A stretch of 64,000 nucleotides of DNA from Pseudomonadota bacterium (GCA_021848345.1 JAJZUV010000008.1:30974-94973), one strand, 5' to 3'. Counted from the first letter of the stretch, positions 9,729-18,309 are shown. Made by a program: numbers and translations. Notes: generated by a model not told the origin, from the letters alone.

Positions 9729-9761
9729 GCGCGCAGGCCTGCACACCCTGGGGGGAGAGCG

Positions 9762-10949
9762 ATGCTGCGCGAGCCGGACACGGTCGATCGGGAGCCGCGG
9801 GAGTGGTACCGGGAGCAGGAGGGCCGCCTGGAGGATCTGGCGCGACTCGTCGAGCAGGGCCGCTTGCCGAGCCTGCGCTACGCGCGGGATGTGTCCGGCG
9901 GCATCCCCATCTACGACGGCGAATCGTGCAGGCGCTGGATCGCGGAAGGGTCCGCCTGCGTGGCGCTGCAGTCCGAGTGGGTGGCGGTACTGCGCGATGG
10001 CGCTGGCGCCCTGGTGCTGCGCCGGGCCTGTGCCGACACCACAGCCGTCGATGCCGCCACCGCCGTGTTCGAGTCGATCATCCGCGACGAGCGTTCCGGC
10101 GCGACCGGTGGGGCGGATCATTTCGCCAAGCCGGGAGCCAATGACCGGATCTGGAACGCGCAGGAGAAGCTCTGTCTGCGCGATCCCGAGGTGTTCGTGC
10201 GCTATTTCGCCAATCCCCTGCTGATGGCGGTGTGCCAGGCCTGGCTGGGTCCGGCCTACCAGATGACCTCGCAGGTCAACGTGGTTCGCCCGGGGGGCGA
10301 CGCGCAGATGGCGCATTGCGACTATCACCTCGGGTTCCAGACGGTGGAGCAGGCGCTGCGCTATCCCGAGCACGTGCATCGCATGTCCTCGTTCCTGACC
10401 ATCCAGGGAGCGCTCGCCCACTGCGACATGCCGATGGACAGCGGGCCCACCAAGCTGCTGCCGTTCTCGCAGCGCTTCGCGCTAGGCTATCTCGCGTGGC
10501 GCAGGCCGGACTTCCGCGCCTATTTCGAGGAGCATTTTGTTCAACTGCCGCTGGGCAAGGGCGATGCGCTGTTTTTCAATCCGGCGCTTTTTCACGCGGC
10601 GGGGGCCAATCGCACCGCGGACGTCTCACGCATGGCGAACCTGTTGCAGGTGTCGTCCGCCTTCGGCAGGGCCATGGAGGTGCTGGATCGCCGGCACATG
10701 TGCGAAGCCGTCTATCCCGCATTGCGCCGCGGCCGCGACGCGGGCGGCATGCGCGATGCGGACATCGACGCGGTGATCGCCGCGTGCGCCGAAGGCTATC
10801 CGTTTCCGACCAACCTGGACCGCGATCCGCCGCTGCAGGGGCTGGCTCCAGCGAGCCAGCAATCCTTGCTGCGGCTGGCCCTGGAGCAGAACTGGTCCGT
10901 CGGCGAGCTGGCAAAGGCGCTGACGGAACACGCGTGGCGCCGCTCCTAG
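9762..10949 (+). CDS. Phytanoyl-CoA dioxygenase (PhyH)-like Fe(II)/2-oxoglutarate oxygenase
   Basis: 395 residues from the ATG at 9762, chosen because GGGGAGAG precedes it; an upstream in-frame start lacks a site. The protein has the metal-binding facial triad of PhyH enzymes: H185-x-D187 in MAHCDYHLGF, and a distal H278 in LFFNPALFHAAGANRT, where R284 would bind the carboxylate of 2-oxoglutarate. Such enzymes hydroxylate small molecules or lipids; the substrate cannot be read from sequence and there is no biosynthetic cluster beside it. The N-terminal 120 residues, before the triad domain, are not familiar. It stands alone between uvrD and a convergent membrane protein gene with only 4 bases between the stop codons, and has its own candidate promoter. 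Confidence 0.75.
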   Translation: MLREPDTVDREPREWYREQEGRLEDLARLVEQGRLPSLRYARDVSGGIPIYDGESCRRWIAEGSACVALQSEWVAVLRDGAGALVLRRACADTTAVDAATAVFESIIRDERSGATGGADHFAKPGANDRIWNAQEKLCLRDPEVFVRYFANPLLMAVCQAWLGPAYQMTSQVNVVRPGGDAQMAHCDYHLGFQTVEQALRYPEHVHRMSSFLTIQGALAHCDMPMDSGPTKLLPFSQRFALGYLAWRRPDFRAYFEEHFVQLPLGKGDALFFNPALFHAAGANRTADVSRMANLLQVSSAFGRAMEVLDRRHMCEAVYPALRRGRDAGGMRDADIDAVIAACAEGYPFPTNLDRDPPLQGLAPASQQSLLRLALEQNWSVGELAKALTEHAWRRS

Positions 10950-10953
10950 CCTG

Positions 10954-11754
10954 CTACGCGCGCGTGCGATCCCCGGGCGCGGCGCCTTCGTCGGGCTCGC
11001 CCAGCAGGCTGTGCACGCTGGCCTGGAAGGACAGTGCGAAGGGCGCGAACAGCAGCAGCCACAGCGGCAGTTCCAGCAGCAGCGAGGAGTTGTCCAGGCG
11101 CATCGCCGCCGCGGCCAGGGATCCGAGGATCAGCGTGGCCGCGAACAAGCCCCACCATTGCGCCACGTACAGCGCGAAGGCCCCGAGATTGCGGGCCACG
11201 ATGACGAAACTCGTGAACAGGGCCTGCGCCACCCCCATGCCCCACCAGGCCACCAGCGGCGGCGCGAACCAGAAGGCCATGGACACGGGCAGGTAGACCA
11301 GCAGGGTGATCAGGCCCGCCTGGCCCAGCGCGCCGTTGGCCAACGCCCCCTTGGCCGGATAGGCGGAGAACAGGAACAGGCGCAGCAGCGCGCCGCCGTC
11401 GGCCAGCGACGACAGGCCCAGCGCCAGCAGCAGCGCGAGTGCATAGACCAGGCACAGCAGCAGCATCGAGCGTACCCGTCGCGGCGGCGCGCGCAGCACC
11501 TGGGCGAACACGCCCGGCCACGCCGGCGCGCCGCGCGCGATGTTGCGCGCACCCTGCATGAATCCCAGCGTGGTGAGCTGGGTGGCGGCGATGGACAGCG
11601 GAATGCCCAGCACGGGCACCAGTTGCAGCGCCGCGACCAATCCGAAATACACCAGCACCAGCAGCAGGGCCTGCAAGGGGCGGCGCATGAGGCAGGCGAA
11701 GCCGAAACGTACCCACAGCAGACCCACTCGGGCCGGAACCGATCGAAGAATCAT
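10954..11754 (-). CDS. BPSS1780-type integral membrane protein
   Basis: 266 residues with about six hydrophobic segments (around residues 27-50, 95-117, 142-165, 170-195, 200-215 and 222-245) and an acidic, hydrophilic C-terminal tail GEPDEGAAPGDRTRA. It resembles the BPSS1780 family of inner-membrane proteins found next to homoserine kinase in Burkholderiales; no function is established for that family as far as I know. It follows thrB by 12 bases on the same strand and so belongs to the thrB transcript. No enzymatic motif is visible. The family name is from memory of synteny and topology and could be checked by profile search; that it encodes a polytopic membrane protein is clear. Confidence 0.75.
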   Translation of the reverse strand: MILRSVPARVGLLWVRFGFACLMRRPLQALLLVLVYFGLVAALQLVPVLGIPLSIAATQLTTLGFMQGARNIARGAPAWPGVFAQVLRAPPRRVRSMLLLCLVYALALLLALGLSSLADGGALLRLFLFSAYPAKGALANGALGQAGLITLLVYLPVSMAFWFAPPLVAWWGMGVAQALFTSFVIVARNLGAFALYVAQWWGLFAATLILGSLAAAAMRLDNSSLLLELPLWLLLFAPFALSFQASVHSLLGEPDEGAAPGDRTRA

Positions 11755-11766
11755 GGGGAGGCTCGT

Positions 11767-12729
11767 TCAGGCCATGCCTTCGCGCAGCCGGGTCTCGAGC
11801 TGGCGCTGGCGCAGTACGCGTTCGAAGTGCGTGGGGTCGTGGGGCTGCAGCAGATGGGCGTCGCGCGGCAGGTGCAGGTCGCCCAGGCGGGAGACCCAGA
11901 AGCGCAGCGCCGCCGCGCGCAGCGCGTCGGGCAGAAGCTCGCGCTCCAGCGCCTGCAAAGGGCGCACGCGCTGGTAGGCGTCGAGCAGCGCGGCGCGGCG
12001 CTCGGCGTCGAAGGCGCCGGTGTCGAGCTCGATGCACCAGTCGTTGAGCGCTACCGCGAGGTCGAACACCCAGGTGTCCACCCCCGCGAAGTACCAGTCG
12101 AACACGCCGCTGAGACGGTCCTGGTCGAACAGCGCGTTGTCGCGGAACAGGTCGGCATGCACGGCGCCGCGAGGGAGCAGGGCATGCTCGGGGCTGGCCG
12201 CCAGCAGCGATTGATGCACCAGCTCCGATTCCAGCAGCAGGCGTTGCGCCGGCTCGATCAGCGGCGCGAGCCGCGGGGCGATGCCGCGCTGCCAGTCCAG
12301 GCCGCGCAGGTTGGGCTGATGGGGTTCGAAATCACGCGTGGCCAGGTGCATGCGCGCCATGCATTCGCCGATCTGCGCGCAATGCGAGGGCAGCGGCTGC
12401 AGCACGCTCCTGCCGCGCAGGCGTGTGACCAGCGCGGCGGGCTTGTCCTTCAGGCGGCGCAGCGCCTGACCGTCGCGCCCGGGCATCGGGTCGGGGACCG
12501 CGATGCCGTGGGCCGCCAGATGGTGCATCAGCGCCAGGTAGAAGGGCAGCTGCTCGAAGCCCAGGCGCTCGAACAGGGTCAGCACGTAGCGTCCGCGCGT
12601 GGTGCTGACGAAATAGTTGGTGTTCTCGATGCCGCTGCCGATGCCTTCCAGTTCGGTCAGTTCCCCGAGATCGAATTCGCGCAGGAAGGCCTGGACCTCG
12701 GCCTGGTCAACGGGGGTGAATACGGCCAT
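11767..12729 (-). CDS. thrB: Homoserine kinase ThrB
   Basis: Phosphorylates L-homoserine with ATP in threonine biosynthesis. 320 residues. This is the kinase with the choline/aminoglycoside phosphotransferase fold found in many proteobacteria, unrelated to the GHMP-type ThrB of E. coli. Diagnostic parts: MAVFTPVDQAEVQAFLREFD and the GIENTNYFV segment at the N-terminus, the catalytic loop HADLFRDN at residues 191-198 and the metal-binding FDWYFAG around D211. It lies between a DUF2782 gene (51 bases upstream) and a BPSS1780-type gene (12 bases downstream), all on the minus strand, a group shared with other betaproteobacteria. No other threonine genes are here. Confidence 0.95.
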   Translation of the reverse strand: MAVFTPVDQAEVQAFLREFDLGELTELEGIGSGIENTNYFVSTTRGRYVLTLFERLGFEQLPFYLALMHHLAAHGIAVPDPMPGRDGQALRRLKDKPAALVTRLRGRSVLQPLPSHCAQIGECMARMHLATRDFEPHQPNLRGLDWQRGIAPRLAPLIEPAQRLLLESELVHQSLLAASPEHALLPRGAVHADLFRDNALFDQDRLSGVFDWYFAGVDTWVFDLAVALNDWCIELDTGAFDAERRAALLDAYQRVRPLQALERELLPDALRAAALRFWVSRLGDLHLPRDAHLLQPHDPTHFERVLRQRQLETRLREGMA

Positions 12730-12780
12730 CGGCGTCGCGGGCGCGAGAGTCGGGGTTGCGGGCAGGCCGCGGATGCGGCA

Positions 12781-13161
12781 TTACTTGAAGGTGCCGATGC
12801 GCCATTGCATGCGCCCCTGCATGCTGCCGGGGCCTTGCGGCGCGTCGGCCTTCGGGGGCACGATGGTGTAGGGGGCACCGCCGTGCAGCGGCTGCACCCG
12901 GATGCTGGTGGTGGCTCCGCGTACCTGTTCTTCCTCGATGCGCACCGCGCGGTCCTGCGTGACCAGGTGGCGCACGACGGGCTCCGGATAGTGCGATGCC
13001 GGCTGCGAGGCCACCAGGCGGGGCGCCCGCGCGGGGGCCTGCGCGGTCCCCGCGGCATGAGCGCACAGGGGCAGGGCGGCCAGCAAGGTGCCCGCGCTCA
13101 GCGCGCAGGCAACGCGCAGGCGACGCAAGGGGGCTTGCAATGCGAGGTTCATGGTGTCCAT
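12781..13161 (-). CDS. Small secreted DUF2782-family protein
   Basis: 126 residues from the ATG at 13161; an ATG three codons later (13152) is equally possible, and a still earlier start at 13212 would collide with the polA start. The N-terminus is a signal peptide: basic LRRLRV, a hydrophobic core ACALSAGTLLAALPLCAHA, cleavage probable after AHA. The mature part is short and contains an EEEQVRG-type strand and a RVQPLHGGAPYTIVPPKADAP segment as in DUF2782 proteins, which precede thrB in related genomes. Probably periplasmic; function unknown. First gene of the thrB group, divergent from polA. Confidence 0.75.
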   Translation of the reverse strand: MDTMNLALQAPLRRLRVACALSAGTLLAALPLCAHAAGTAQAPARAPRLVASQPASHYPEPVVRHLVTQDRAVRIEEEQVRGATTSIRVQPLHGGAPYTIVPPKADAPQGPGSMQGRMQWRIGTFK

Positions 13162-13199
13162 TTTAGCCGCCCCGCTCGTTCTCGCTTCCGGCTGGGACC

Positions 13200-13205
13200 G
13201 ATAAT
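13200..13205 (+). promoter_or_regulatory. Candidate -10 element of polA at leaderless distance
   Basis: GATAAT at 13200-13205 ends 6 bases before the polA ATG at 13212, the same spacing as for uvrD. No ribosome binding site is visible between them. The -35 region is weak. The interval 13162-13211 is shared with the divergent DUF2782 gene. Confidence 0.35.
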
Positions 13206-13211
13206 CCCGCA

Positions 13212-15980
13212 ATGACCCAAGATCTCGAAGCCGAGCGCATGCTGTTGCTGGTCGACGGCTCCAGCTACCTGTACCGCGCCTACCACGCGATGCCCGACCT
13301 GCGCGGCCCCAACGGCGAGCCCACGGGGGCGCTGTACGGCATCACCGCGATGCTGCGCCGGCTGCGCCAGCAATATCCGCCCGAAAAGGGCTACGTGCAC
13401 GCTGCCTGCGTGTTCGATGCCAAGGGCCCCACCTTCCGCAACGAGATGTACGACCAGTACAAGGCGCATCGCCCGCCGATGCCCGAGGACCTGGCCGCGC
13501 AGGTGGAACCCATTCGCGAAGTGGTGCGCCTGATGGGCTGGCCGATGCTGGTGGTGCCGGGCGTGGAGGCCGACGACGTGATCGCCACGCTGGCGGCGCG
13601 GGCCCGGGCGCGCGGCATGCGCACCCTGGTGTCCACCGGCGACAAGGATCTGGCGCAGCTGGTCGACGCGCACGTCACGCTGGTCAACACCATGACCAAC
13701 GAGACCCTGGACGAGGCCGGGGTGCTGGCCAAGTTCGGCGTGCCGCCGCAGCGCATCGTCGACTACCTGTGCCTGATCGGAGACGCCGCCGACAACGTGC
13801 CGGGCGTGCCCAAGGTCGGCCCCAAGACGGCGGTGAAGTGGTTGCAGCAATACGGCAGCCTGGAGGGCATCGTCGAGCATGCCGCGGACATCGGCGGCGC
13901 GGTGGGCCAGAACCTGCGCGACACCCTGGAGTGGCTGCCGCGCGCGCGCGAACTCATCACGGTGCGCGCCGACTGCGACCTGGACGGCCACGCCGGCGAC
14001 CTCGACCGCGATCTGCACGCGGCCCCGGAGGACGAGCAGGCGCTAGCGCCGTTCTTCGGGCGCTTCGGGCTCAAGCGCTTCCTGCACGAATTGCCCGCGC
14101 CGCCCGTGGGGGCAGCACCGGTCGCGGGTGTCGAGGCCGCGGCCCACGCGGACCCGGCCGCGTCGCCTCCGCCGCCCGGCGACTACGAGACGGTGCTGAC
14201 CCTGGAGCGACTGCGGCACTGGATCGGGCTGATCGAGCAGGCCGAACTGACGGCGCTGGACACCGAGACCGATTCGCTGGACCCGATGCACGCGCGGCTG
14301 GTGGGCATTTCGCTGGCGGTGTGCGCCGGACAGGCCGCGTATATCCCGCTGGCCCATGCCTATCCGGGTTGCCCCGAGCAACTGCCCATGCAGCAGGTGC
14401 TGGATCTGCTGCGTCCCTGGTTGACCGACGCGGCGCGCCCGAAGCTCGGGCAGAACAGCAAGTACGACCGCCATGTACTGCAGAACGCCGGCATCGTGGT
14501 GCAGGGCTACGTGCACGACACGCTGCTGCAGAGCTATGTGCTGGAGGCGCACAAGCCGCACGCGCTGGACAGCCTGATCACGCGCCACCTCGGGCGCAGC
14601 GACACGCTCAGCTACGAGCAGATCTGCGGCAAGGGTGCGAAGGCCATCGGCTTCGATCAGGTGGACCTGGAGACGGCCACCCGCTACAGCGGCGAGGATT
14701 CCGACCTGTGCCTGCAGGTGCACCAGCGGCTGTGGCCGCTGATCCAGGCCGACCAGGGACTGGCGCGCATCTATGCGCTGGAGCTGCGGGTCAGCGAAGT
14801 GCTGCAGCGCATGGAGCGCGTGGGCGTGCTCATCGACGCGCCCGCACTGCGCGCGCAAAGCGGACAGATCGGCGCGCGCATGGTGGAACTGGAGCAGCGC
14901 GCCTACGAGCTCGCCGGCGGTCCCTTCAACCTGGGCAGCCCGCGCCAGATCGGCGAGATCCTGTTCGGACGCCTGCAGTTGCCGGTGCAGAAGAAGACCA
15001 CCGGCGGAGCCCCCTCGACCGACGAGGAGGTGCTGGAAAAGCTCGCCGAGGACTACCCTCTGCCGCGCGTGATCCTGGACCATCGCGGCCTGTCCAAGCT
15101 GCGCAGCACCTACACCGAGAAATTGCCCCAGATGGTCGATGCGGATACCGGGCGCGTGCACACCAACTACGCGCAGGCGGTGGCGGTGACCGGACGCCTG
15201 GCTTCCAACGATCCGAACCTGCAGAACATTCCGGTGCGCACCGCCGAGGGGCGGCGCATCCGCGAGGCCTTCGTGGCGCCGCAGGGCTGGAGCATCGCCT
15301 CCAGCGATTACTCCCAGATCGAATTGCGCATCATGGCGCACCTGTCGCAGGACGAGGGCCTGCTGCGCGCCTTCGCGGCCGGCGAGGACATCCACCGCGC
15401 CACGGCGGCGGAGATCTTCGGCGTGAGTCCGGGGGAAGTCAGCAGCGACCAGCGGCGCATGGCCAAGGTGATCAACTTCGGTTTGATCTACGGCATGAGC
15501 GCCTTCGGACTGGCGCGCAACCTGGGCCTGGAGCGCGATGCCGCGCAGGTCTACATCGGGCGCTACTTCGCGCGCTACCCCGGCGTGGCGGTCTACATGG
15601 AGCGCACGCGCGAGCAGGCCAAGAGCCAGGGCTACGTCAGCACGGTGTTCGGGCGCCGCCTGTGGTTGCCCGAGATCAACTCACCCAACGGCCCGCGTCG
15701 CGCCGCCGCCCAGCGCGCAGCGATCAACGCGCCCATGCAGGGCACCGCGGCCGACCTGATCAAGATGGCCATGATCGACGTCGAACAGGCACTGCTGCGC
15801 GAGGGCCTTCGCGCGCGCATGGTCATGCAGGTGCACGACGAACTGGTGCTCGAGGTCCCCGACGACGAACTCGCCTGGGTGCGCGAGCGCATCCCCGCGC
15901 TGATGGCCGGCGTCGCCGAACTCAGCGTCCCCCTGGTCGCCGAACTCGGCACCGGCCCGAACTGGGAAGCGGCGCATTAG
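13212..15980 (+). CDS. polA: DNA polymerase I PolA
   Basis: Fills gaps and removes RNA primers in replication and repair. 922 residues (E. coli 928) with all three domains. The 5-prime nuclease spans about residues 8-300 (LLLVDGSSYLYRAYHAM, then VEADDVIATLA, STGDKDLAQLV and GDAADNVPGVPKVGPKTA). The proofreading domain is complete: D350 and E352 in LDTETDSL, NSKYDRHVL, and YSGEDSDL near residue 492. The polymerase domain carries motif A SSDYSQIELRIMAHLS, the fingers helix RRMAKVINFGLIYGMS and motif C MQVHDELVLE. The stop codon lies inside the left end of the 15983-16316 palindrome, which separates it from the convergent stress genes. Confidence 0.98.
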   Translation: MTQDLEAERMLLLVDGSSYLYRAYHAMPDLRGPNGEPTGALYGITAMLRRLRQQYPPEKGYVHAACVFDAKGPTFRNEMYDQYKAHRPPMPEDLAAQVEPIREVVRLMGWPMLVVPGVEADDVIATLAARARARGMRTLVSTGDKDLAQLVDAHVTLVNTMTNETLDEAGVLAKFGVPPQRIVDYLCLIGDAADNVPGVPKVGPKTAVKWLQQYGSLEGIVEHAADIGGAVGQNLRDTLEWLPRARELITVRADCDLDGHAGDLDRDLHAAPEDEQALAPFFGRFGLKRFLHELPAPPVGAAPVAGVEAAAHADPAASPPPPGDYETVLTLERLRHWIGLIEQAELTALDTETDSLDPMHARLVGISLAVCAGQAAYIPLAHAYPGCPEQLPMQQVLDLLRPWLTDAARPKLGQNSKYDRHVLQNAGIVVQGYVHDTLLQSYVLEAHKPHALDSLITRHLGRSDTLSYEQICGKGAKAIGFDQVDLETATRYSGEDSDLCLQVHQRLWPLIQADQGLARIYALELRVSEVLQRMERVGVLIDAPALRAQSGQIGARMVELEQRAYELAGGPFNLGSPRQIGEILFGRLQLPVQKKTTGGAPSTDEEVLEKLAEDYPLPRVILDHRGLSKLRSTYTEKLPQMVDADTGRVHTNYAQAVAVTGRLASNDPNLQNIPVRTAEGRRIREAFVAPQGWSIASSDYSQIELRIMAHLSQDEGLLRAFAAGEDIHRATAAEIFGVSPGEVSSDQRRMAKVINFGLIYGMSAFGLARNLGLERDAAQVYIGRYFARYPGVAVYMERTREQAKSQGYVSTVFGRRLWLPEINSPNGPRRAAAQRAAINAPMQGTAADLIKMAMIDVEQALLREGLRARMVMQVHDELVLEVPDDELAWVRERIPALMAGVAELSVPLVAELGTGPNWEAAH

Positions 15981-15982
15981 GT

Positions 15983-16316
15983 GCCCCCTCCGTCGCCGGG
16001 CGCGAGCCCGGCTCCGTCCCCCCGAGGGGGACGCACCCCACCTTGGGGCGGCCCTGCGGTGGGTGTGCTCTCGACAGCGGGCGCTGTCGCAATGGCCATC
16101 GCTTTCAGGTGGCGGTGCAGAGCCGCCTTCGGCGGCCCAAATCGAAGAATGGTTCGCTTCAGGCCGCCGCAGGCGGCTCTGCAGCCCGCCTGGAAGTCTC
16201 ACTTCCACGCGAGCCCTCCCCATGCCGAGAACCCTCCTGCCGCAGGGCCGCCCCAAGGCAGGGGGTGTCCCCCTCGGGGGGACGGAGCGGGGGCCGCCCC
16301 CCGCGACGAAGGGGGC
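15983..16316. repeat. Large nested palindrome between convergent polA and usp genes
   Basis: The whole interval between the polA stop and the usp stop is one imperfect nested inverted repeat centred at about 16149/16150. Outer arms 15983-16059 and 16240-16316 match at about 67 of 77 positions by hand alignment. An inner pair of cores, 16116-16137 and 16162-16183 (22 bases each), differs at one position and sits on the same centre. Small hairpins lie between the arms, for example the 7-base stem at 16191-16207. Both flanking TAG stop codons fall at its tips. Such GC-rich blocks resemble repeated intergenic elements; one copy is visible here. It holds no gene and probably ends both transcripts. 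Confidence 0.8.
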
Positions 16317-16750
16317 TAACGTACTACGAGGACGGGGATCTTGCTGTGGGAGAGGACGCGGGCGGTCTGGCTGCCCAGCAGGGCGGAGCTGATGCCTCCG
16401 CGGCCGTGGGAGGACATGACGATCAGGTCGGCCTTCTCGCGTTCGGCCACGCTCAGCGCGCCGCGCCAGGCGAGGGTGTCTTCCTGCACCGCCGTGTTGC
16501 ATTCGATGCCGGCCGCTCGGGCCGCGTCGGCCACCGCCTGCACGGCCGCTTCGGCCTGCGCGCGGATGGCTTCCTGCCAGCCCTCGATGCCGGTGGGCAT
16601 CACCTCGATGGCGCCGATGTAGGGGTACAGGTCGATCACCGACACGGCGGTGATGCGCGCTCCCTGCATCTTGGCCTGTTCGATGGCCACGGGGATGGCC
16701 CGCTGCGCGATCTCGGAGCCGTCGGTGGGGATCAGGATGTGCTTGAACAT
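16316..16750 (-). CDS. Universal stress protein, UspA family (first of two)
   Basis: 144 residues from the ATG at 16750, preceded by GGAGAG; the frame is open further upstream but only this part is UspA-like. It has the single-domain fold signature: N-terminal FKHILIPTDGSEIAQRAI, then VMSSHGRGGISSALLGSQ, which contains the ATP-binding G-x2-G...GS pattern, and the terminal strand KIPVLVVR. ATP-binding members of this family act in stress survival in the cytoplasm. It is followed downstream by the palindrome and preceded, 47 bases away on the same strand, by a second family member. A tandem duplication is likely. Confidence 0.9.
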   Translation of the reverse strand: MFKHILIPTDGSEIAQRAIPVAIEQAKMQGARITAVSVIDLYPYIGAIEVMPTGIEGWQEAIRAQAEAAVQAVADAARAAGIECNTAVQEDTLAWRGALSVAEREKADLIVMSSHGRGGISSALLGSQTARVLSHSKIPVLVVR

Positions 16751-16797
16751 GATTCGTCTCTCCGTTTGCGTGGCGTCAAGGTCGTGTGCGGGGCGTC

Positions 16798-17235
16798 TCA
16801 GCGCACCACCAGGACCGGCAGGCGTGAATGGGTCAGCAGCTTCTGGGTCTCGCTGCCCAGCAGCACGGCCTGCACGCCGCGGCGCCCGTGCGAGGCCATG
16901 ACCACGAGGTCGCAGCCTCGGGTCTCGGCGGCGTCGAGCAGGGCCTTCCAGGGGTGGGGGTCTTCCGAGACCACGCATTCGCAAGCCAGGCCGGCGGCCT
17001 TGCAAGCGTCGACCAGGGGTTGCAGCGCGGCGTCCGCCGCGCGCAACGTGGTGGCGCGGTATTCGTCGGCGGTGATGGGTACCGCGTCGGCCAGGCCGGC
17101 GTAGGGGTAGGGGTCGGTGACGGTGGCGCCGACGATCGCCAGGTTGCCGCACTGGCGGGCGAACTCGACGGCGGGGCCGATGGCCTTGGCCGCGGTGGCC
17201 GAGCCGTCCAGGGGGACGAGGATCTTCTTGTACAT
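16798..17235 (-). CDS. Universal stress protein, UspA family (second of two)
   Basis: 145 residues from the ATG at 17235; two AGGAG sequences stand just upstream. Architecture equals its neighbour: YKKILVPLDGSATAAKAI at the start, VVMASHGRRGVQAVLLGSE with the ATP-site glycines, and LPVLVVR at the end. The two proteins share the same length and motif order but differ widely in the middle (DPYPYAGLADAVPITADEY here), so the duplication is not recent. A -10-like CATAAT and a 6-base hairpin (17253-17258 with 17263-17268) lie in the leader. The gene is transcribed first of the two. Confidence 0.9.
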   Translation of the reverse strand: MYKKILVPLDGSATAAKAIGPAVEFARQCGNLAIVGATVTDPYPYAGLADAVPITADEYRATTLRAADAALQPLVDACKAAGLACECVVSEDPHPWKALLDAAETRGCDLVVMASHGRRGVQAVLLGSETQKLLTHSRLPVLVVR

Positions 17236-17274
17236 GGTGGCTCCTGACTCCTGCGCCCGACGGGGCGCCTGACC

Positions 17275-17280
17275 ATTATG
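17275..17280 (-). promoter_or_regulatory. Candidate -10 element of the usp pair
   Basis: On the minus strand this reads CATAAT, 5 of 6 to the consensus, 40 bases upstream of the second usp start. The -35 position is poor. Between it and the rhodanese stop (17422) there is GC-rich sequence without a gene. Confidence 0.3.
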
Positions 17281-17421
17281 CTGCCTGCGCCGCGAGCGTC
17301 GGGCATTGATCTGCGGCAACCTCGATTCCGCCGCAGGCATGCGAAGGCGATGGGCGCGGCGGCAGCGGCCGGGCCAGGAGCGAGCCGGCGATTGGAGCGC
17401 GCGCCTGCGTGCGCGGGGCTC

Positions 17422-18309
17422 TCAGGGTTTGGCGCCGCGCGCCACCGGGCGCCGCGGGTCGGAGCACCACTGGCTCCAGGAACCCGGGTACAGGCGCGCG
17501 CCGTCGAGGCCGGCGAGTTCCAGCGCCAGCAGGTTGTGGCAGGCCGTGACCCCCGAGCCGCATTGGCTGACCACCTCGCGCGGGTCGCGGCCCGCGAGCA
17601 CGCGCGCCCATTGTTCGCGCAGTTGCGTGCCGGGCAGGAAGCGCCCGTCCGAGGCCAGGTTGTCGCGGAAAAAACGGCACACCGCCCCCGGGATATGGCC
17701 GCCCACCGGGTCCAGGGTCTCGCCTTCGCCGGCATAGCGCTCGGGCGAACGCGCATCGACCACGAGCCATGCCGAGGGCCGCGAGGGCGCAGCCTGCACC
17801 TGGGCCAGCAGTGCGTCCACGTCGACGCTGGGCATGCCGGGCTGCGCGGCCGGCGCGAAGTCGCCGGGCGCGCGCTCGGCGGCGGCTCCGGTCTCGGCCG
17901 CGCCGCCAGCGTCCAGCCAGCCCTGCCAGCCGCCGTCGAGCACGGCCACCGGCGCGTGCCCCAGCCAGCGCAGCAGCCACCACAACCGTGCCGCGTAGGG
18001 AGAGAAGTTGCGGTCGTAGGCCACCACCGGCTGGCCGCGCCGCAGGCCGAGCTCCGCCAGACGCGAAGCCAGGCGCTCGCGCTCCGGCAGCGGGTGGCGC
18101 CCGGTGCCCGGACCGACGGGGCCGGAGAGTTCCCGGTCGAGGTGCATGTGCACCGCGCCCGGCACATGGCCCAGTGCGTAGGCGTGCGCTCCCGCGTCGG
18201 GCGCGGCCAGGTCGTGGCTGCAGTCGACCACGAAGGCCTCGGGCAGGCGCTGGCGCAGTTGCTCGGCGCTGATCAGCGGGCAGGGAAAGGCGGAACTGGA
18301 GGCGGTCAT
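17422..18309 (-). CDS. sseA: Two-domain sulfurtransferase (rhodanese / 3-mercaptopyruvate type)
   Basis: Transfers sulfane sulfur from a donor to thiols or cyanide. 295 residues; E. coli SseA has 281. Two rhodanese domains: an inactive first one (about 12-140, with VVDCSHDL and GHVPGAVHMHLD) and an active second one (about 165-290, with VVDARSPERYAGEGET and GHIPGAVCRFF). The active loop is CGSGVTA at 250-256 with C250 catalytic, the version typical of mercaptopyruvate sulfurtransferases rather than thiosulfate enzymes. The start at 18309 gives MTASSSAFPCPLIS; no strong ribosome binding site is seen. It follows the Rieske gene by 34 bases and is probably cotranscribed with it. Confidence 0.88.
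   Translation of the reverse strand: MTASSSAFPCPLISAEQLRQRLPEAFVVDCSHDLAAPDAGAHAYALGHVPGAVHMHLDRELSGPVGPGTGRHPLPERERLASRLAELGLRRGQPVVAYDRNFSPYAARLWWLLRWLGHAPVAVLDGGWQGWLDAGGAAETGAAAERAPGDFAPAAQPGMPSVDVDALLAQVQAAPSRPSAWLVVDARSPERYAGEGETLDPVGGHIPGAVCRFFRDNLASDGRFLPGTQLREQWARVLAGRDPREVVSQCGSGVTACHNLLALELAGLDGARLYPGSWSQWCSDPRRPVARGAKP

Noticed and set aside
7279..9744. 821-codon minus-strand frame opposite uvrD
   Set aside because: Composition is His, Gln, Arg, Leu-rich without domains; UvrD motifs on the plus strand are unbroken.
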